64,000 bases of DNA, taken from positions 124,001 through 188,000 of the forward strand of contig NZ_CP124855.1 in assembly GCF_030012525.1 (NCBI RefSeq), in the 5' to 3' direction. The notes beneath the pieces are model-generated. The model ran no database searches and was not told the DNA's origin. It worked only from the letters and a program-made list of their open reading frames with translations. Every line of letters starts with the position of its first letter. The first letter of the stretch is position 1. The translations under genes and the position numbers were made by a program. This document shows, piece after piece, positions 23,158 through 32,361 of this stretch. The DNA comes from Chryseobacterium gotjawalense (GTDB lineage: Bacteria; Bacteroidota; Bacteroidia; Flavobacteriales; Weeksellaceae).

Positions 23158-24843
23158 ATGCTTTCGCTCAGACTGTTTATATTACTCCTGCTCTTCACTG
23201 CGGAACCCTTCGTTGCGCAGTGCGAGGACAATGTAACCTATCAGCAGATCCGAAAGCAGTATCAGCAGATGGAGCACGGTGATCCGGCGGCAATTCCCTT
23301 TATAGGACTCCTGATCACGCTGACAAAAGAGGAAAAGAATTCTGCGCAGCTTACCTATGCCTATCTTGATGCCCTGAAATTTCACCCCACCGTACCCTTA
23401 AAGCTGAAGTATGCCGACAGTGCCATCGCCATTGCGCACCGCAGCGGCCGCAGTGATCTGATTGGCGAGGCCTATATGAGCAGAGGAATTGTGACGTACG
23501 CTCATTACAGAAACTACCAGGCTGCAATGGAGGATTACCTGAAAGCGGCAGATTATGCCAAAATCAGCGGTGATCCTTATCTTCAGTACAGGCTGCTGTA
23601 TCAATTTGGGGTCGTGAAGGGTTACATGGGTTTGCATCAGGAGGCTACCGACAATCTTAAAAGGTGTGCTGCTTTTTTCAGGAAAGAACTTCACAAGGAG
23701 CAGCCAGGTCAACGGCTGCAACACCTTCGCAAAAATTATTATGACAGTCTGCACGAGCTCGTGAACATCTACCAGCAAACGGATAAGGATGCGAGCGCGG
23801 ACCGCCTCATTGAAGCAGTGCTCAAGGAAATTCCTGAAGGCCGTGATTTCGCGGTGATCAGAAGCTGCTTTTTAAAATCCAGAGGTATTTCTGAATACAA
23901 CAAAGGAAATTATAAGGCAAGTATTGGGGAACTCGACCTTGCGTTGCCGGAACTGATCAAAGCAAAAGATTTTGCCTGGGTGTCCGTAATTTATTATTAC
24001 AAAGGCAATAACGCTGTGATGCAAAACCGTAAAGATGAAGGGGTGAGCTATTTTAAAAAGATGGATTCGGTTTTTCAGCGCCACCATTTTATATTTCCTG
24101 AACTGCAGCACGGCTACCATTACCTTATCCGTGAAGCCGGTCAAAGGTTAAACTTCCGCGATCTTACTTCTTATATGGATGCATTAAGAGCGGCTGAAAC
24201 GGTGAACCACGAAGACTGGCATCACCTGTACGCACGGTTCCGATTGGCCAGCATCACGGATGATCATCAAAATACTGCTGACCGGTATCGGACAGTCCTT
24301 TTTGGCGTTATATTTATTTCACTTATTTTGGCAGGCTACCTTCTTGATGATTATCTGGAAAAACCGCCGGTCGTACTCTTGGCAGGTGGCATCCTCAGCA
24401 CGGAAAATTTGGAAACGGAACCTAAAGCACCAAAGAGAACACCTGCCCTGACCCCAGAAATCCGCCAAACCATCCGGAATAACCTCCGGAAATTTGAAGA
24501 AGACAAAGCGTTTTTAGCACCGAACCTTAGCCTTAAAAAGGTGGCACAGGAGGCAGGCGTCAATGCCAATTATCTGTCGCGGTATCTTAACAGCGAAAAA
24601 GGAATGAGTGTCAGCCGCTATCTCGCAGAGTTGCGCATTGCCTATATTGCCGGGATGATGGCTGAAGATCCTGCAGTAGCGAATCGGTCGGCTGAACAGT
24701 TGTGTGCTTTATGTGGAATTGCCTCGCCTTCGAACATGCGGCATCTTTTTTACATCATTTATGGCATGCCGCTGTCGCAGTACCAGAAGCAGTGCCGAGA
24801 GAAGTTTGCCGGAGAAATGGGCGGGAATGAGGGTGCTTCCTGA
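23158..24843 (+). CDS. TPR - transmembrane - AraC-type transcriptional regulator
   Basis: A 561-residue protein with a signal/anchor sequence (MLSLRLFILLLLFTAEPFVA), a periplasmic or surface TPR region (about 40-360, for example EAYMSRGIVTYAHYRNYQAA), one membrane helix near residue 380 (TVLFGVIFISLILAGYLL), and a cytoplasmic HTH_18 AraC domain at the end (about 460-550: LSLKKVAQEAGVNANYLSRY, IAYIAGMM, SPSNMRHLFYIIYGMPLSQY). This one-component layout senses something outside and acts directly on DNA. It is widespread in Chryseobacterium-type genomes. No obvious target operon sits next to it. An ATG at 23148 is out of frame, so 23158 is preferred. Confidence 0.85.
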   Translation: MLSLRLFILLLLFTAEPFVAQCEDNVTYQQIRKQYQQMEHGDPAAIPFIGLLITLTKEEKNSAQLTYAYLDALKFHPTVPLKLKYADSAIAIAHRSGRSDLIGEAYMSRGIVTYAHYRNYQAAMEDYLKAADYAKISGDPYLQYRLLYQFGVVKGYMGLHQEATDNLKRCAAFFRKELHKEQPGQRLQHLRKNYYDSLHELVNIYQQTDKDASADRLIEAVLKEIPEGRDFAVIRSCFLKSRGISEYNKGNYKASIGELDLALPELIKAKDFAWVSVIYYYKGNNAVMQNRKDEGVSYFKKMDSVFQRHHFIFPELQHGYHYLIREAGQRLNFRDLTSYMDALRAAETVNHEDWHHLYARFRLASITDDHQNTADRYRTVLFGVIFISLILAGYLLDDYLEKPPVVLLAGGILSTENLETEPKAPKRTPALTPEIRQTIRNNLRKFEEDKAFLAPNLSLKKVAQEAGVNANYLSRYLNSEKGMSVSRYLAELRIAYIAGMMAEDPAVANRSAEQLCALCGIASPSNMRHLFYIIYGMPLSQYQKQCREKFAGEMGGNEGAS

Positions 24844-25119
24844 AACCCGCTGGCATTCCTTCAAGGGGTTTGCAACTGTATTTAAAATGACAGCGGTTCG
24901 TTACCTCTTTGAAGTGCTTTAATAACAATCTCTTATGTATTTATTGAGGGGGCGTTTAGCTCATGTTAAGTAGCAAAATCACCTGATCATTCCAGTCACC
25001 TGCGAAAGTTTTCGTAAATTTCGCTGCATTAAATGGAGGTTTTAAAAAATCGCTTTCAAGGGTCTTTTATTAATTCCAGTTTAACTGCACTTCAATTTTA
25101 ACCAACAAATTCTGCTATA

Positions 25120-25947
25120 ATGATCGATAAAAACTTTTACCTCGAAAACCTTTCTGCTTTTGATATTCTCATCGAAGATGAGGACCGTAAACAGGCAGAA
25201 GCAGTTATTTTTCGTGTTTTCAGCATGCTGCAACGGGATAAAATCTGGCTCCGCGACGTCGCCACGGAAGAGGAGATCTTTGAAGAAGACGCTGAGTTTT
25301 TGGAAGAGGTGGAAGAAGAACTCAGGGAACTCGATGAAAAGTATGAATTCCGTTTCGATGAATTTTACAAATTGGTTCAGCAGGAGATGAAAAAAATCCA
25401 GTCAAAGTCAAACGCAGATCCTAAAGAGGATCATTCAGACCGAGACGGAGATGATGAAGAGGATGACAGTTTGTTTTCCGGAGAAGAAGACGGTTTTGAA
25501 GATGATGAAGATCTCTACGATGAGTATGAAGATGAGGATGAGGATAAAGATGATGAGGATGAATTCAGTCATCTCTCTGATGAAGAGCTGGATCTGATAG
25601 AAGATTTTATTCTTGCAAGTGCAAAAACAAGATTCAATTTTCCGCAGTTTGTCCAGGATTTCCCGGAGGGAGATGCAATTTTTGTCGAAGGGGAATTTCT
25701 ATTACCCCTCATCGCCGGAAAAGCCTTCGGTGAAACCGATACCGAAATTGCCGGAAAAATGCTTTCGTCTTTCATGATGCTGGGTTATCAGATAGAAATG
25801 AATGAACTCCTCCAAATGATTCAGGAGAAAGGAAAAGAACTGGGAGCGGAGATTTTAGCCTTTAAAATTGCAGCCGATTCCCTGCAGCAGGGTGCCCATC
25901 CGAGAGATATCGTTCGGCAGCTCGAGCAGTTATCAGGCAGATTATAG
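25120..25947 (+). CDS. Acidic protein with Asp/Glu-rich central linker, unknown
   Basis: A 275-residue soluble protein that I do not recognise. The N-terminal helical part (1-100) and the C-terminal helical part (about 150-275, FVQDFPEGDAIFVEGEFLLP; MLSSFMMLGYQIEMNELLQM) are separated by an extremely acidic stretch (about 104-155, almost only D and E with a few aromatic residues, including EYEDEDEDKDDEDEF). There is no signal peptide. Such acidic linkers can bind basic proteins or metal ions. It is followed by pepA on the same strand after a 160-bp gap. Confidence 0.7.
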   Translation: MIDKNFYLENLSAFDILIEDEDRKQAEAVIFRVFSMLQRDKIWLRDVATEEEIFEEDAEFLEEVEEELRELDEKYEFRFDEFYKLVQQEMKKIQSKSNADPKEDHSDRDGDDEEDDSLFSGEEDGFEDDEDLYDEYEDEDEDKDDEDEFSHLSDEELDLIEDFILASAKTRFNFPQFVQDFPEGDAIFVEGEFLLPLIAGKAFGETDTEIAGKMLSSFMMLGYQIEMNELLQMIQEKGKELGAEILAFKIAADSLQQGAHPRDIVRQLEQLSGRL

Positions 25948-26108
25948 TGGTTGGAGGGAAGAGCTTCTCAGTCGGTAAAGTAATTTTCCGGCCGGGACAT
26001 GCCCGGAACGTGCGCTGTAGATTCTTCACCGGCAGTTCATGAACTGGAATCACGAAAATGGTGACCAATCACTTCACCACCTTTAAAAAATAAAAAATAA
26101 AATAAAAA

Positions 26109-27545
26109 ATGACAGAACATTATTTAAATGCAACGTTAGTATCGTACGCTAAAAAAGATCATCTTGCTGCGGAAAGCAGTCCGGTACACCTTATTGTCAG
26201 TCAAACTGATGAGGTGTCAAATCAATATCCAAAATCGGTTGCTGAATCGGTTAACGACGCCTTTGAAAAAAAGAAGAACAAAGTAATCATCACTAACGGC
26301 GAGGTACAGCAATTCCTGATTACGCTCCCAAAGACCGATCTGGAAAGTCTAAGACTTGCAGGCGCTTCAGTCTTTCAGGCCTTGAAAGAGGTGAACAGCA
26401 AAGAGGTGAATATTGATGAGGTTAGCGGTTTGACTGAACTTCAACGGTTTGCTTTTTTAGAGGGTTTGCTTTTGAGCAGTTACAGTTTTTCTAAATATAA
26501 AAAAGAAAAAACAGCTTTTGAGATTAAAATTTCCTGTTCTTCGCACTTTATCGATAAAAAGTCGCTGACCGAATTACAGAAAATTGCAGAAGCCATATCA
26601 TTAACCAAAACCATGGTGAATGAACCGCCTCAGTTTATGGATGCGCTGAGATTCTCCGAATACGCCACAGAAGCGGGCAAGAAATTTGGTTTTCAAACCG
26701 AAATACTGGGGAAAGAAGAAATCGCAAAATTGGGCATGGGCGGAATTCTGGCCGTCAACAGAGGATCTTCTGTACCTCCTACCTTCACTGTTTTTCATTA
26801 CAAGCCGGAAAATGCGGTGAATGAGAAACCTTTGGTTTTAGTAGGAAAAGGAGTAACGTTTGATACCGGTGGATATTCCATCAAGGTGGGCGGCAATATG
26901 ACCTCCATGAAATCGGATATGGCTGGTGGTGCCGCAGTTTTGGGAATTATTTCTGCCGCTGCCGCGAATAAATTACCGTACCGGATCATCGGTTTGGTTC
27001 CGGCAACCGACAATAAAATCTCTTCTGACGCTTTGGTCGTCGATGATATCATCACCATGATGGACGGCACCACCGTAGAAGTACAGAATACCGATGCCGA
27101 AGGACGCTTGGTTTTGGCCGATGCGCTAACCTATGCAAAACGTTTCAATCCTGAATTGGTCGTTGATATGGCAACATTGACCGGCGCTTCTGTCGCCATC
27201 ACCGGCTCATTCGGAATTGCAATGGCAGGGAATAACCAGGATTTCATGGAACAATTGAAAGTGTCCGGGGAAGAGACTTACGAAAGACTGATCCAGCTGC
27301 CGTTCTGGACAGAATTCGAAGAACTGCTGAAATCGGATATCGCCGATTTGAAAAATATTGGAGGACCCATCGGTGGCGCGACAACCGCCGGAAAATTCCT
27401 CGAACATTTCACCGATTACCCATGGATCCATTTGGATATCGCCGGAGCATCGTTCGTCAATGACGCAAAAGGCTACCGACAAAGTGGTGGTACCGGAGTT
27501 GCTGTACGGTTATTGTATCAGTTTATTAAAACAAAATGTCAGTAA
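26109..27545 (+). CDS. pepA: Leucyl aminopeptidase, M17 family
   Basis: A 478-residue cytosolic metalloaminopeptidase that removes N-terminal residues from peptides. The catalytic C-terminal domain shows the two hallmark blocks: GKGVTFDTGGYSIK (about 247-260, with metal-binding Lys and Asp) and NTDAEGRLVLADAL (about 327-340), plus MKSDMAGGAA between them (about 268-277). The N-terminal domain is the usual macro-like fold. The length is in the normal range of the family. It is a single gene; no promoter of clear consensus is visible. Confidence 0.93.
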   Translation: MTEHYLNATLVSYAKKDHLAAESSPVHLIVSQTDEVSNQYPKSVAESVNDAFEKKKNKVIITNGEVQQFLITLPKTDLESLRLAGASVFQALKEVNSKEVNIDEVSGLTELQRFAFLEGLLLSSYSFSKYKKEKTAFEIKISCSSHFIDKKSLTELQKIAEAISLTKTMVNEPPQFMDALRFSEYATEAGKKFGFQTEILGKEEIAKLGMGGILAVNRGSSVPPTFTVFHYKPENAVNEKPLVLVGKGVTFDTGGYSIKVGGNMTSMKSDMAGGAAVLGIISAAAANKLPYRIIGLVPATDNKISSDALVVDDIITMMDGTTVEVQNTDAEGRLVLADALTYAKRFNPELVVDMATLTGASVAITGSFGIAMAGNNQDFMEQLKVSGEETYERLIQLPFWTEFEELLKSDIADLKNIGGPIGGATTAGKFLEHFTDYPWIHLDIAGASFVNDAKGYRQSGGTGVAVRLLYQFIKTKCQ

Positions 27546-27871
27546 GAATTAAACGATGGTAATTGCTCATTAAATTTTTTTTAAACCACGGAGGCACAAA
27601 GATATTATTCTTAAAAGCATTCAAAAAAAATCACAGCGAGGTAAGTTGATTTTAAGCAATTGCTGAGTGAAATCAAAGATTAGAGAAAATATTACGGTTA
27701 CCTTTGCTAAGTGTAACGCCTTTGCGCCCGTAATTTCAGGTAGCACTGAAGGATAAAACTTAGCGTCTTTGCGTTAAAAAAAGCAGTGTGCTTATAAATA
27801 TTTAATCAATATAAATCATTCAACCGGAAACAAACAAAATTGTATTCTGCACGAATTTAAAAATAACTAAA
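27546..27871. other. Intergenic stretch with dispersed ACCACnnAG-type repeat
   Basis: No gene. AAACCACGGAGGCACAAAG (27581-27599) and TTAGCGTCTTTGCGTTAAAAAAA (about 27760-27782) belong to a dispersed intergenic motif family also found at 31.75, 32.07, 36.8 and 41.3 kb. Confidence 0.5.
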
Positions 27872-28585
27872 ATGAATTTAAAAGGAAAAAACGCCATCGT
27901 TACAGGTGGTGGGAGAGGTCTCGGAAAAGCGGTGGCTTTAATATTGGCGAAAGAAGGAGTGAATATCGGTATTACCGGTAGAAATGAAGAAAATCTTAAA
28001 GCAACAGTTGAAGAATTGAAAGGCTTAGGCGTTCAGGCTGCTTATGCAATATTCAGCATGGATGAAGAAACTGCCGTACAGGCAGGTATTGCGGCCTTGG
28101 CAAAAGATCTGGGCGGTGTTGATATTCTCATCAACAATGCTGGAATCGGGAACTTCGGAAGCATTGCAGAAATGCCTTCTGAAACTTGGGAACAGGTCAT
28201 TAAGACCAACCTTTTCGGCGTGTATTATGCAGCAAAAGCGGTGTATCCGTTCCTGAAAGAAAAAGGCGCGGGCGATATTGTGAATGTAGCATCAACTGCA
28301 GGCTTGAAAGGCGGACCGAATATGTCGGCGTACGCTGCGTCGAAAGCTGCGGTCGTTTCTTTATCACAATCGATGATGGCAGAATGGAGAAAACAGAATA
28401 TCCGCGTAATTACTTTGACGCCAAGTACCATCGCCTCCGATATGTCGATTCAGGGCGGGCTGACCGACGGAAATCCAGAAACGGTTTTGCAGCCTGAAGA
28501 TTTCGCAGAATGGGTTCGTGATATTTTAAAGATGAACAGAAGAGCTTTAATTGCTAACGGTTCTATTTTTTCTACGAATCCTTAA
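27872..28585 (+). CDS. Short-chain dehydrogenase/reductase, 3-ketoacyl-ACP reductase-like
   Basis: A 237-residue classical SDR. The NADP-binding glycine motif is TGGGRGLG (11-18), the structural motif NNAG lies near residue 88, and the catalytic Tyr and Lys are in YAASKAA (Tyr154, Lys158), with a Ser in NVASTAG before them. It resembles FabG-type 3-oxoacyl-[ACP] reductases, but many such genes outside a fab cluster act on other ketones or alcohols; no fatty-acid genes are nearby. It stands alone with its own terminator. Confidence 0.88.
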   Translation: MNLKGKNAIVTGGGRGLGKAVALILAKEGVNIGITGRNEENLKATVEELKGLGVQAAYAIFSMDEETAVQAGIAALAKDLGGVDILINNAGIGNFGSIAEMPSETWEQVIKTNLFGVYYAAKAVYPFLKEKGAGDIVNVASTAGLKGGPNMSAYAASKAAVVSLSQSMMAEWRKQNIRVITLTPSTIASDMSIQGGLTDGNPETVLQPEDFAEWVRDILKMNRRALIANGSIFSTNP

Positions 28586-28630
28586 TTTGAGTTCTTTAAT
28601 TTATTAGTAAAGAGTTTCCGTAGTGTACAA

Positions 28631-28660
28631 CAAAAGTGGGTTTTGCCCGCTTTTGTTTTT
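28631..28660 (+). terminator. Rho-independent terminator after the SDR gene
   Basis: CAAAAGTGGG (28631-28640) pairs with CCCGCTTTTG (28646-28655, one G-T pair), followed by TTTTT. Confidence 0.8.
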
Positions 28661-28680
28661 TAGTATTAAATTTGTTCCGC

Positions 28681-29382
28681 ATGCAGACACAAACTCAGAT
28701 TATCGCACACCGGGGATTCTGGCAGACAGAACCTCCAACTTCTGAAAATTCCCTTCAATCCTTAGAAAATGCGCGGGGATTAAATATTTATGGGACAGAG
28801 TTCGACGTTCGGATGTCAAAAGACGGAGTGCTGATTATCTATCATGATGAACATTACGACTCGCTGGAAATTTCAGAAACCAATTTTGCAGATTTGGAGA
28901 AACTGAAATTAAAAAATGGGGAGAACATTCCAACATTAAAGGATTTTTTAGAGAAAGGTAAAAACAATCCATCCCTAAAACTAGTCATCGAACTGAAACC
29001 GATCAGTTCCGGACTCCGGGAAAATGAGTTGGTACAGAAAGCCGTTCAGCTGGTTAAAACTTTTCAAATGGAATCGCAGTGCGAATTTATTTCATTCAGT
29101 CTGAATATTTGTGAACAGCTAAAAAAAGAGGAACCAACTTTTAAAGTAAAATACCTGAACGGAGACCTTTCGCCTTTAGAAATTAAACAAAGAGGTTTTG
29201 ACGGTTTCAGTTATCATTATTCAGTTTTTATTACAAATCCAGGCTGGATTTCGCAGGCTAAAATGTTGGGATTAATAACGAATTCATGGACGGTCAATGA
29301 TACTGCAGTATTTGAAAAACTAAAAATGCAGGGAATTGATTTTGTTACGACTGACATTCCCAATCAGTTGCTCCATAAGTAA
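28681..29382 (+). CDS. Glycerophosphodiester phosphodiesterase family protein
   Basis: A 233-residue GDPD TIM-barrel enzyme. The first conserved block is IAHRGFWQTEPPTSENSLQS (8-27), with the catalytic His of H-R-G; the metal site continues in EFDVRMSKDGVLIIYHDE (about 40-57). The later VIELKP strand (about 103-108) and the final TNSWTVNDT block also fit. It hydrolyses glycerophosphodiesters to glycerol-3-phosphate and alcohol. I start at 28681, because the 15 codons upstream overlap the terminator of the previous gene. No signal peptide is visible, so it is probably cytoplasmic. Confidence 0.88.
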   Translation: MQTQTQIIAHRGFWQTEPPTSENSLQSLENARGLNIYGTEFDVRMSKDGVLIIYHDEHYDSLEISETNFADLEKLKLKNGENIPTLKDFLEKGKNNPSLKLVIELKPISSGLRENELVQKAVQLVKTFQMESQCEFISFSLNICEQLKKEEPTFKVKYLNGDLSPLEIKQRGFDGFSYHYSVFITNPGWISQAKMLGLITNSWTVNDTAVFEKLKMQGIDFVTTDIPNQLLHK

Positions 29383-29580
29383 AACCGAAAGGGTTAGCGC
29401 CGGTTTAGAATTTGTTTTCGGCTAATGTTCTCTGTTTTATGCTGAAAAAATGACTTTTCGCAGGATTTCAGTTTTTCTGGTGGTATTCACGAAACAGTTT
29501 CCCGCTTTATAATTAATTTCGCATCAGTTTAAATAAGACTTTTTTGTCTTAATAAAAATCCAACCTTGAAAATCATCATC

Positions 29581-30864
29581 ATGAAGAAACAGATTTTTAC
29601 ATTTTGTGCCTTGTCCTTTTTTACGTTTTCAGCAAAAGCTCAGACCGACAGTCTGAAAATTAATATGGATTTCCGAACCCGCGCTGAACTCGATAATGGC
29701 TATAAAACTTTAATCCCGGAAAATAAAAAACCCGAAACCAATGTTTTTTCAAGAGCACGACTGGGCGTGGATTATTACTGGAAGGATCTGGAACTCTTTA
29801 TTTCCCTGCAGGATGCCAGGGTTTGGGGCGAAGTTTCCTCGACCAACCAGCGCAGCGGAACCCTGAATGTGAATGAGGCCTGGGCAAAATATCAGTTCAC
29901 TAAAAACACTGGATTAAAGGTTGGCCGCCAAATTCTTTCTTACGATGACGAAAGACTGCTTGGCGCTTTGGACTGGCAGATGCAGGGTCGGAGTTTTGAT
30001 GCTGCGAAAGGAGTTTTCCGCCTCAGTCCGCAATCGAAACTGGAAGCGGTGGTGACCTATAACAATGACGATAACGATGCGAACGATCTGCCGGACAGAG
30101 AATTGTACAGCATATTGGATTCCGGTGAAAGAACGAAATCGATACAGATTCTTCATTATCAGTATCTGTGGCCGAAAGCAAGTCTTTCCTTTATCGGTCT
30201 CAATAATGTCGTTCAGCATCTGAACGGTACGCATTACGATATGTTGACCGTCGGAATGAATGCTAAAAAATACTTCGGAAACGTTGGTTTCTTTGGTTCT
30301 GCTTATTGGCAGACCGGTAAAAATACTTTGGCACAAAGCAAAAATGCTTATCAGTTTTCAGCAAACGTCGATTTTATTCTGACTCAAAATGCCAATATTA
30401 TTCTGGGTACCGAATGGCTTTCAGGATCGGATTATAATGGAGATGTTTCCAAAAATAATTCGTTCAGCCCGCTGTACGGAACAAATCATAAGTTTAACGG
30501 TTTCATGGATTATTTTTACGTCGGCAATCATTTCAACAGCGTAGGCTTGAAGGATTTTTATCTAAAATCTCATTTCAAGTTCAATCCAAAAGCTTCCCTG
30601 GCTTTCGATCTTCATGCGTTTGCCGGCAATGCGGAATTGGGATATGATGTGGCGAATAATAAAGAATACTCCCGGTATTTAGGAACAGAAGGTGATGTGG
30701 TCTTTACGTACAAAGTCGCCAGTATTTTCACCATGCAACTGGGGCACTCTCAAATGTTTGCGACCGACGGGATGAAATATCTTAAAAACGTTGCAAATCC
30801 CGCATCAATGCAAAGCTGGACCTGGTTGGGTCTTAATTTTATGACAAGGTTTAAAGTGAAATAG
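29581..30864 (+). CDS. Alginate-export-type outer membrane porin
   Basis: About 427 residues. I choose the start at 29581 (MKKQIFTFCALSFFTFSAKAQ), which gives a regular signal peptide; the frame opens five codons earlier. The mature protein is a beta barrel of the Alginate_exp (AlgE-like) class: DFRTRAELDNGY near the start, FSRARLGVDYYWKDLELFIS, VNEAWAKYQF and LKVGRQILSYDDERLLG are the characteristic early strands. It probably lets small solutes or sugars diffuse across the outer membrane. The bacterium need not make alginate. It stands alone. Confidence 0.8.
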   Translation: MKKQIFTFCALSFFTFSAKAQTDSLKINMDFRTRAELDNGYKTLIPENKKPETNVFSRARLGVDYYWKDLELFISLQDARVWGEVSSTNQRSGTLNVNEAWAKYQFTKNTGLKVGRQILSYDDERLLGALDWQMQGRSFDAAKGVFRLSPQSKLEAVVTYNNDDNDANDLPDRELYSILDSGERTKSIQILHYQYLWPKASLSFIGLNNVVQHLNGTHYDMLTVGMNAKKYFGNVGFFGSAYWQTGKNTLAQSKNAYQFSANVDFILTQNANIILGTEWLSGSDYNGDVSKNNSFSPLYGTNHKFNGFMDYFYVGNHFNSVGLKDFYLKSHFKFNPKASLAFDLHAFAGNAELGYDVANNKEYSRYLGTEGDVVFTYKVASIFTMQLGHSQMFATDGMKYLKNVANPASMQSWTWLGLNFMTRFKVK

Positions 30865-31114
30865 GTTTTTTCACGGATAACTGCTTTTCACCGGCAGGTC
30901 AAATGCATTAAAATTACACTGTTTTTTTAAAGGAATCTCAGATCCAATTCATCAATATAAATTGTGAAATAATTTTGAATTCATTGAAATATAACCAGTT
31001 GTATTCCTTCAATAAACGAAGTACGTTTGTTTTTCTTTAAAACTGATGAAGTTTTAAATCCCTTTTGTTTTTGACGTATTTTATCTGAAATTTCCTTTAC
31101 CGGATGATAAAATA

Positions 31115-31143
31115 AAAGGCAATCCCGGTACAGAATTGCCTTT
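31115..31143 (-). terminator. Terminator of the PepSY gene
   Basis: Read on the minus strand, AAAGGCAATT pairs with ATTGCCTTT and is followed by a T-rich stretch (TTATTTTAT). The stop codon of the gene lies about 10 bp before it. Confidence 0.65.
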
Positions 31144-31153
31144 AAGAATAATT

Positions 31154-31594
31154 TTAGTCTTTTTCAACCACTAATTTCTGGAAATTTCCATTGTGGTCAA
31201 ACAAAAGGTCGCCCGCTTTTACCTCGGCTTCATAAACTATAGAACCGTCAGCTTTTACAATTTTTGCCGCTTCTTTTATTTTACCATATTTTTTTGCCGC
31301 GACATAAGAGATGATGTTTTTCGGTAATTCGCTGATTTTCAAAGAAGTTTCGGTTTCTTCTTTCATGCCTTTTGGATTGTAAGTGGCAGAAGTTTCCTTA
31401 CCGTTCAGTTTAAATTCTGCTTCATACGTTCCGTGTTCATCATCCCATTTTACTTTTTTCACCTGCGGGAAATCTTTTTTAAAGGCGTTCTTCACCACTA
31501 CCGGTACTTCACCGCCTTTATTCATTTGTTGTGCAGTGATGGTTCCTGCGCCAAGTGCTAAAATAAATGACAGTATTACGATTGGCTTTTTCAT
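31154..31594 (-). CDS. PepSY-like secreted protein
   Basis: A 146-residue exported protein: signal peptide MKKPIVILSFILALGAGTIT-AQ, then two tandem PepSY-like (BLIP-like) repeats. The first is VPVVVKNAFKKDFPQVKKVK with W-x-x-E-x-G-x-Y-E-A-E-F, the second LPKNIISYVAAKKYGKIKEA with Y-E-A-E-V. Proteins of this kind are frequent in Flavobacteriia, act in the periplasm and may bind or inhibit other proteins; no fixed function is known. It is a single gene with a clear terminator. Confidence 0.82.
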   Translation of the reverse strand: MKKPIVILSFILALGAGTITAQQMNKGGEVPVVVKNAFKKDFPQVKKVKWDDEHGTYEAEFKLNGKETSATYNPKGMKEETETSLKISELPKNIISYVAAKKYGKIKEAAKIVKADGSIVYEAEVKAGDLLFDHNGNFQKLVVEKD

Positions 31595-31751
31595 TTTGTA
31601 AATATTTTTATTTTTCGGACTGAATGTATTTCAATCTTTCCTACAAAAGTGCCCCGCCAATCTGTAGAGAATCTGATTTTTTATCTCCTTATAAAAAGTT
31701 TAACATTTAATTAATATCCGACATTTTTTTACTTATACTAAGAATTGTTTA

Positions 31752-32215
31752 ACCACGAAGTCACAAAGTTATTCTTCCTTTTTTTTAGTTTTTTAAAATT
31801 TCTGTTGAAAAGTCAATGAAGATTTGCGCATTATAATTTCCGGTGGAAAACTTAATTTTCTTAACTTCTTAATTGATTCTTAATGGTTCAATTTCCAATG
31901 ATAGTTTTAGATTTTTAACCATTGTGCTTCCTGTTTTTTAGTTTTTTAAAATTTCTGCTGAAAAGTCAATGAAGATTTGCGCATTTATAATTTCCGGTGG
32001 AAAACTTAATTTTCTTAACTCCTTAATTGATTCTTAACGGTTTAATTTCCAATGATAGTTTTAGATTTTCAACCACACAAGTCACAAAGTTATTCTTCCT
32101 TCTTTTTAGTTTTTTAAAATTTCTGTTGAAAAGTCAATGAAGATTTGCGCATTATAATTTCCGGTGGAAAACTTAATTTTCTTAGCTCCTTAATTGATTC
32201 TTAATGGTTCAATTT
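31752..32215. repeat. Three tandem copies of a ~150-bp sequence
   Basis: The segment around AAAATTTCTGTTGAAAAGTC and then AATGAAGATTTGCGCATTATAATTTCCGGTGG (given here in part) occurs with the TCTG at 31801, 31954 and 32122, i.e. with periods of 153 and 168 bp. ACCACGAAGTCACAAAGTTATTC precedes copy 1 (31752) and ACCACACAAGTCACAAAGTT precedes copy 3 (32073). There is no coding potential. A further 150 bp up to the Fic gene hold nothing that I recognise. Confidence 0.75.
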
Positions 32216-32361
32216 CTGCTGCCGCGCGATTCTATCGCGTGGTTACAGAATATCCTTATCGCCTTTCCTTACAGCTCCATCCACGGTGCGGTGATTAAAC
32301 TCCATAATCACCGCAAAATATACGGAGATTAATCACTATATTTACAGCATAATCCTTAACG

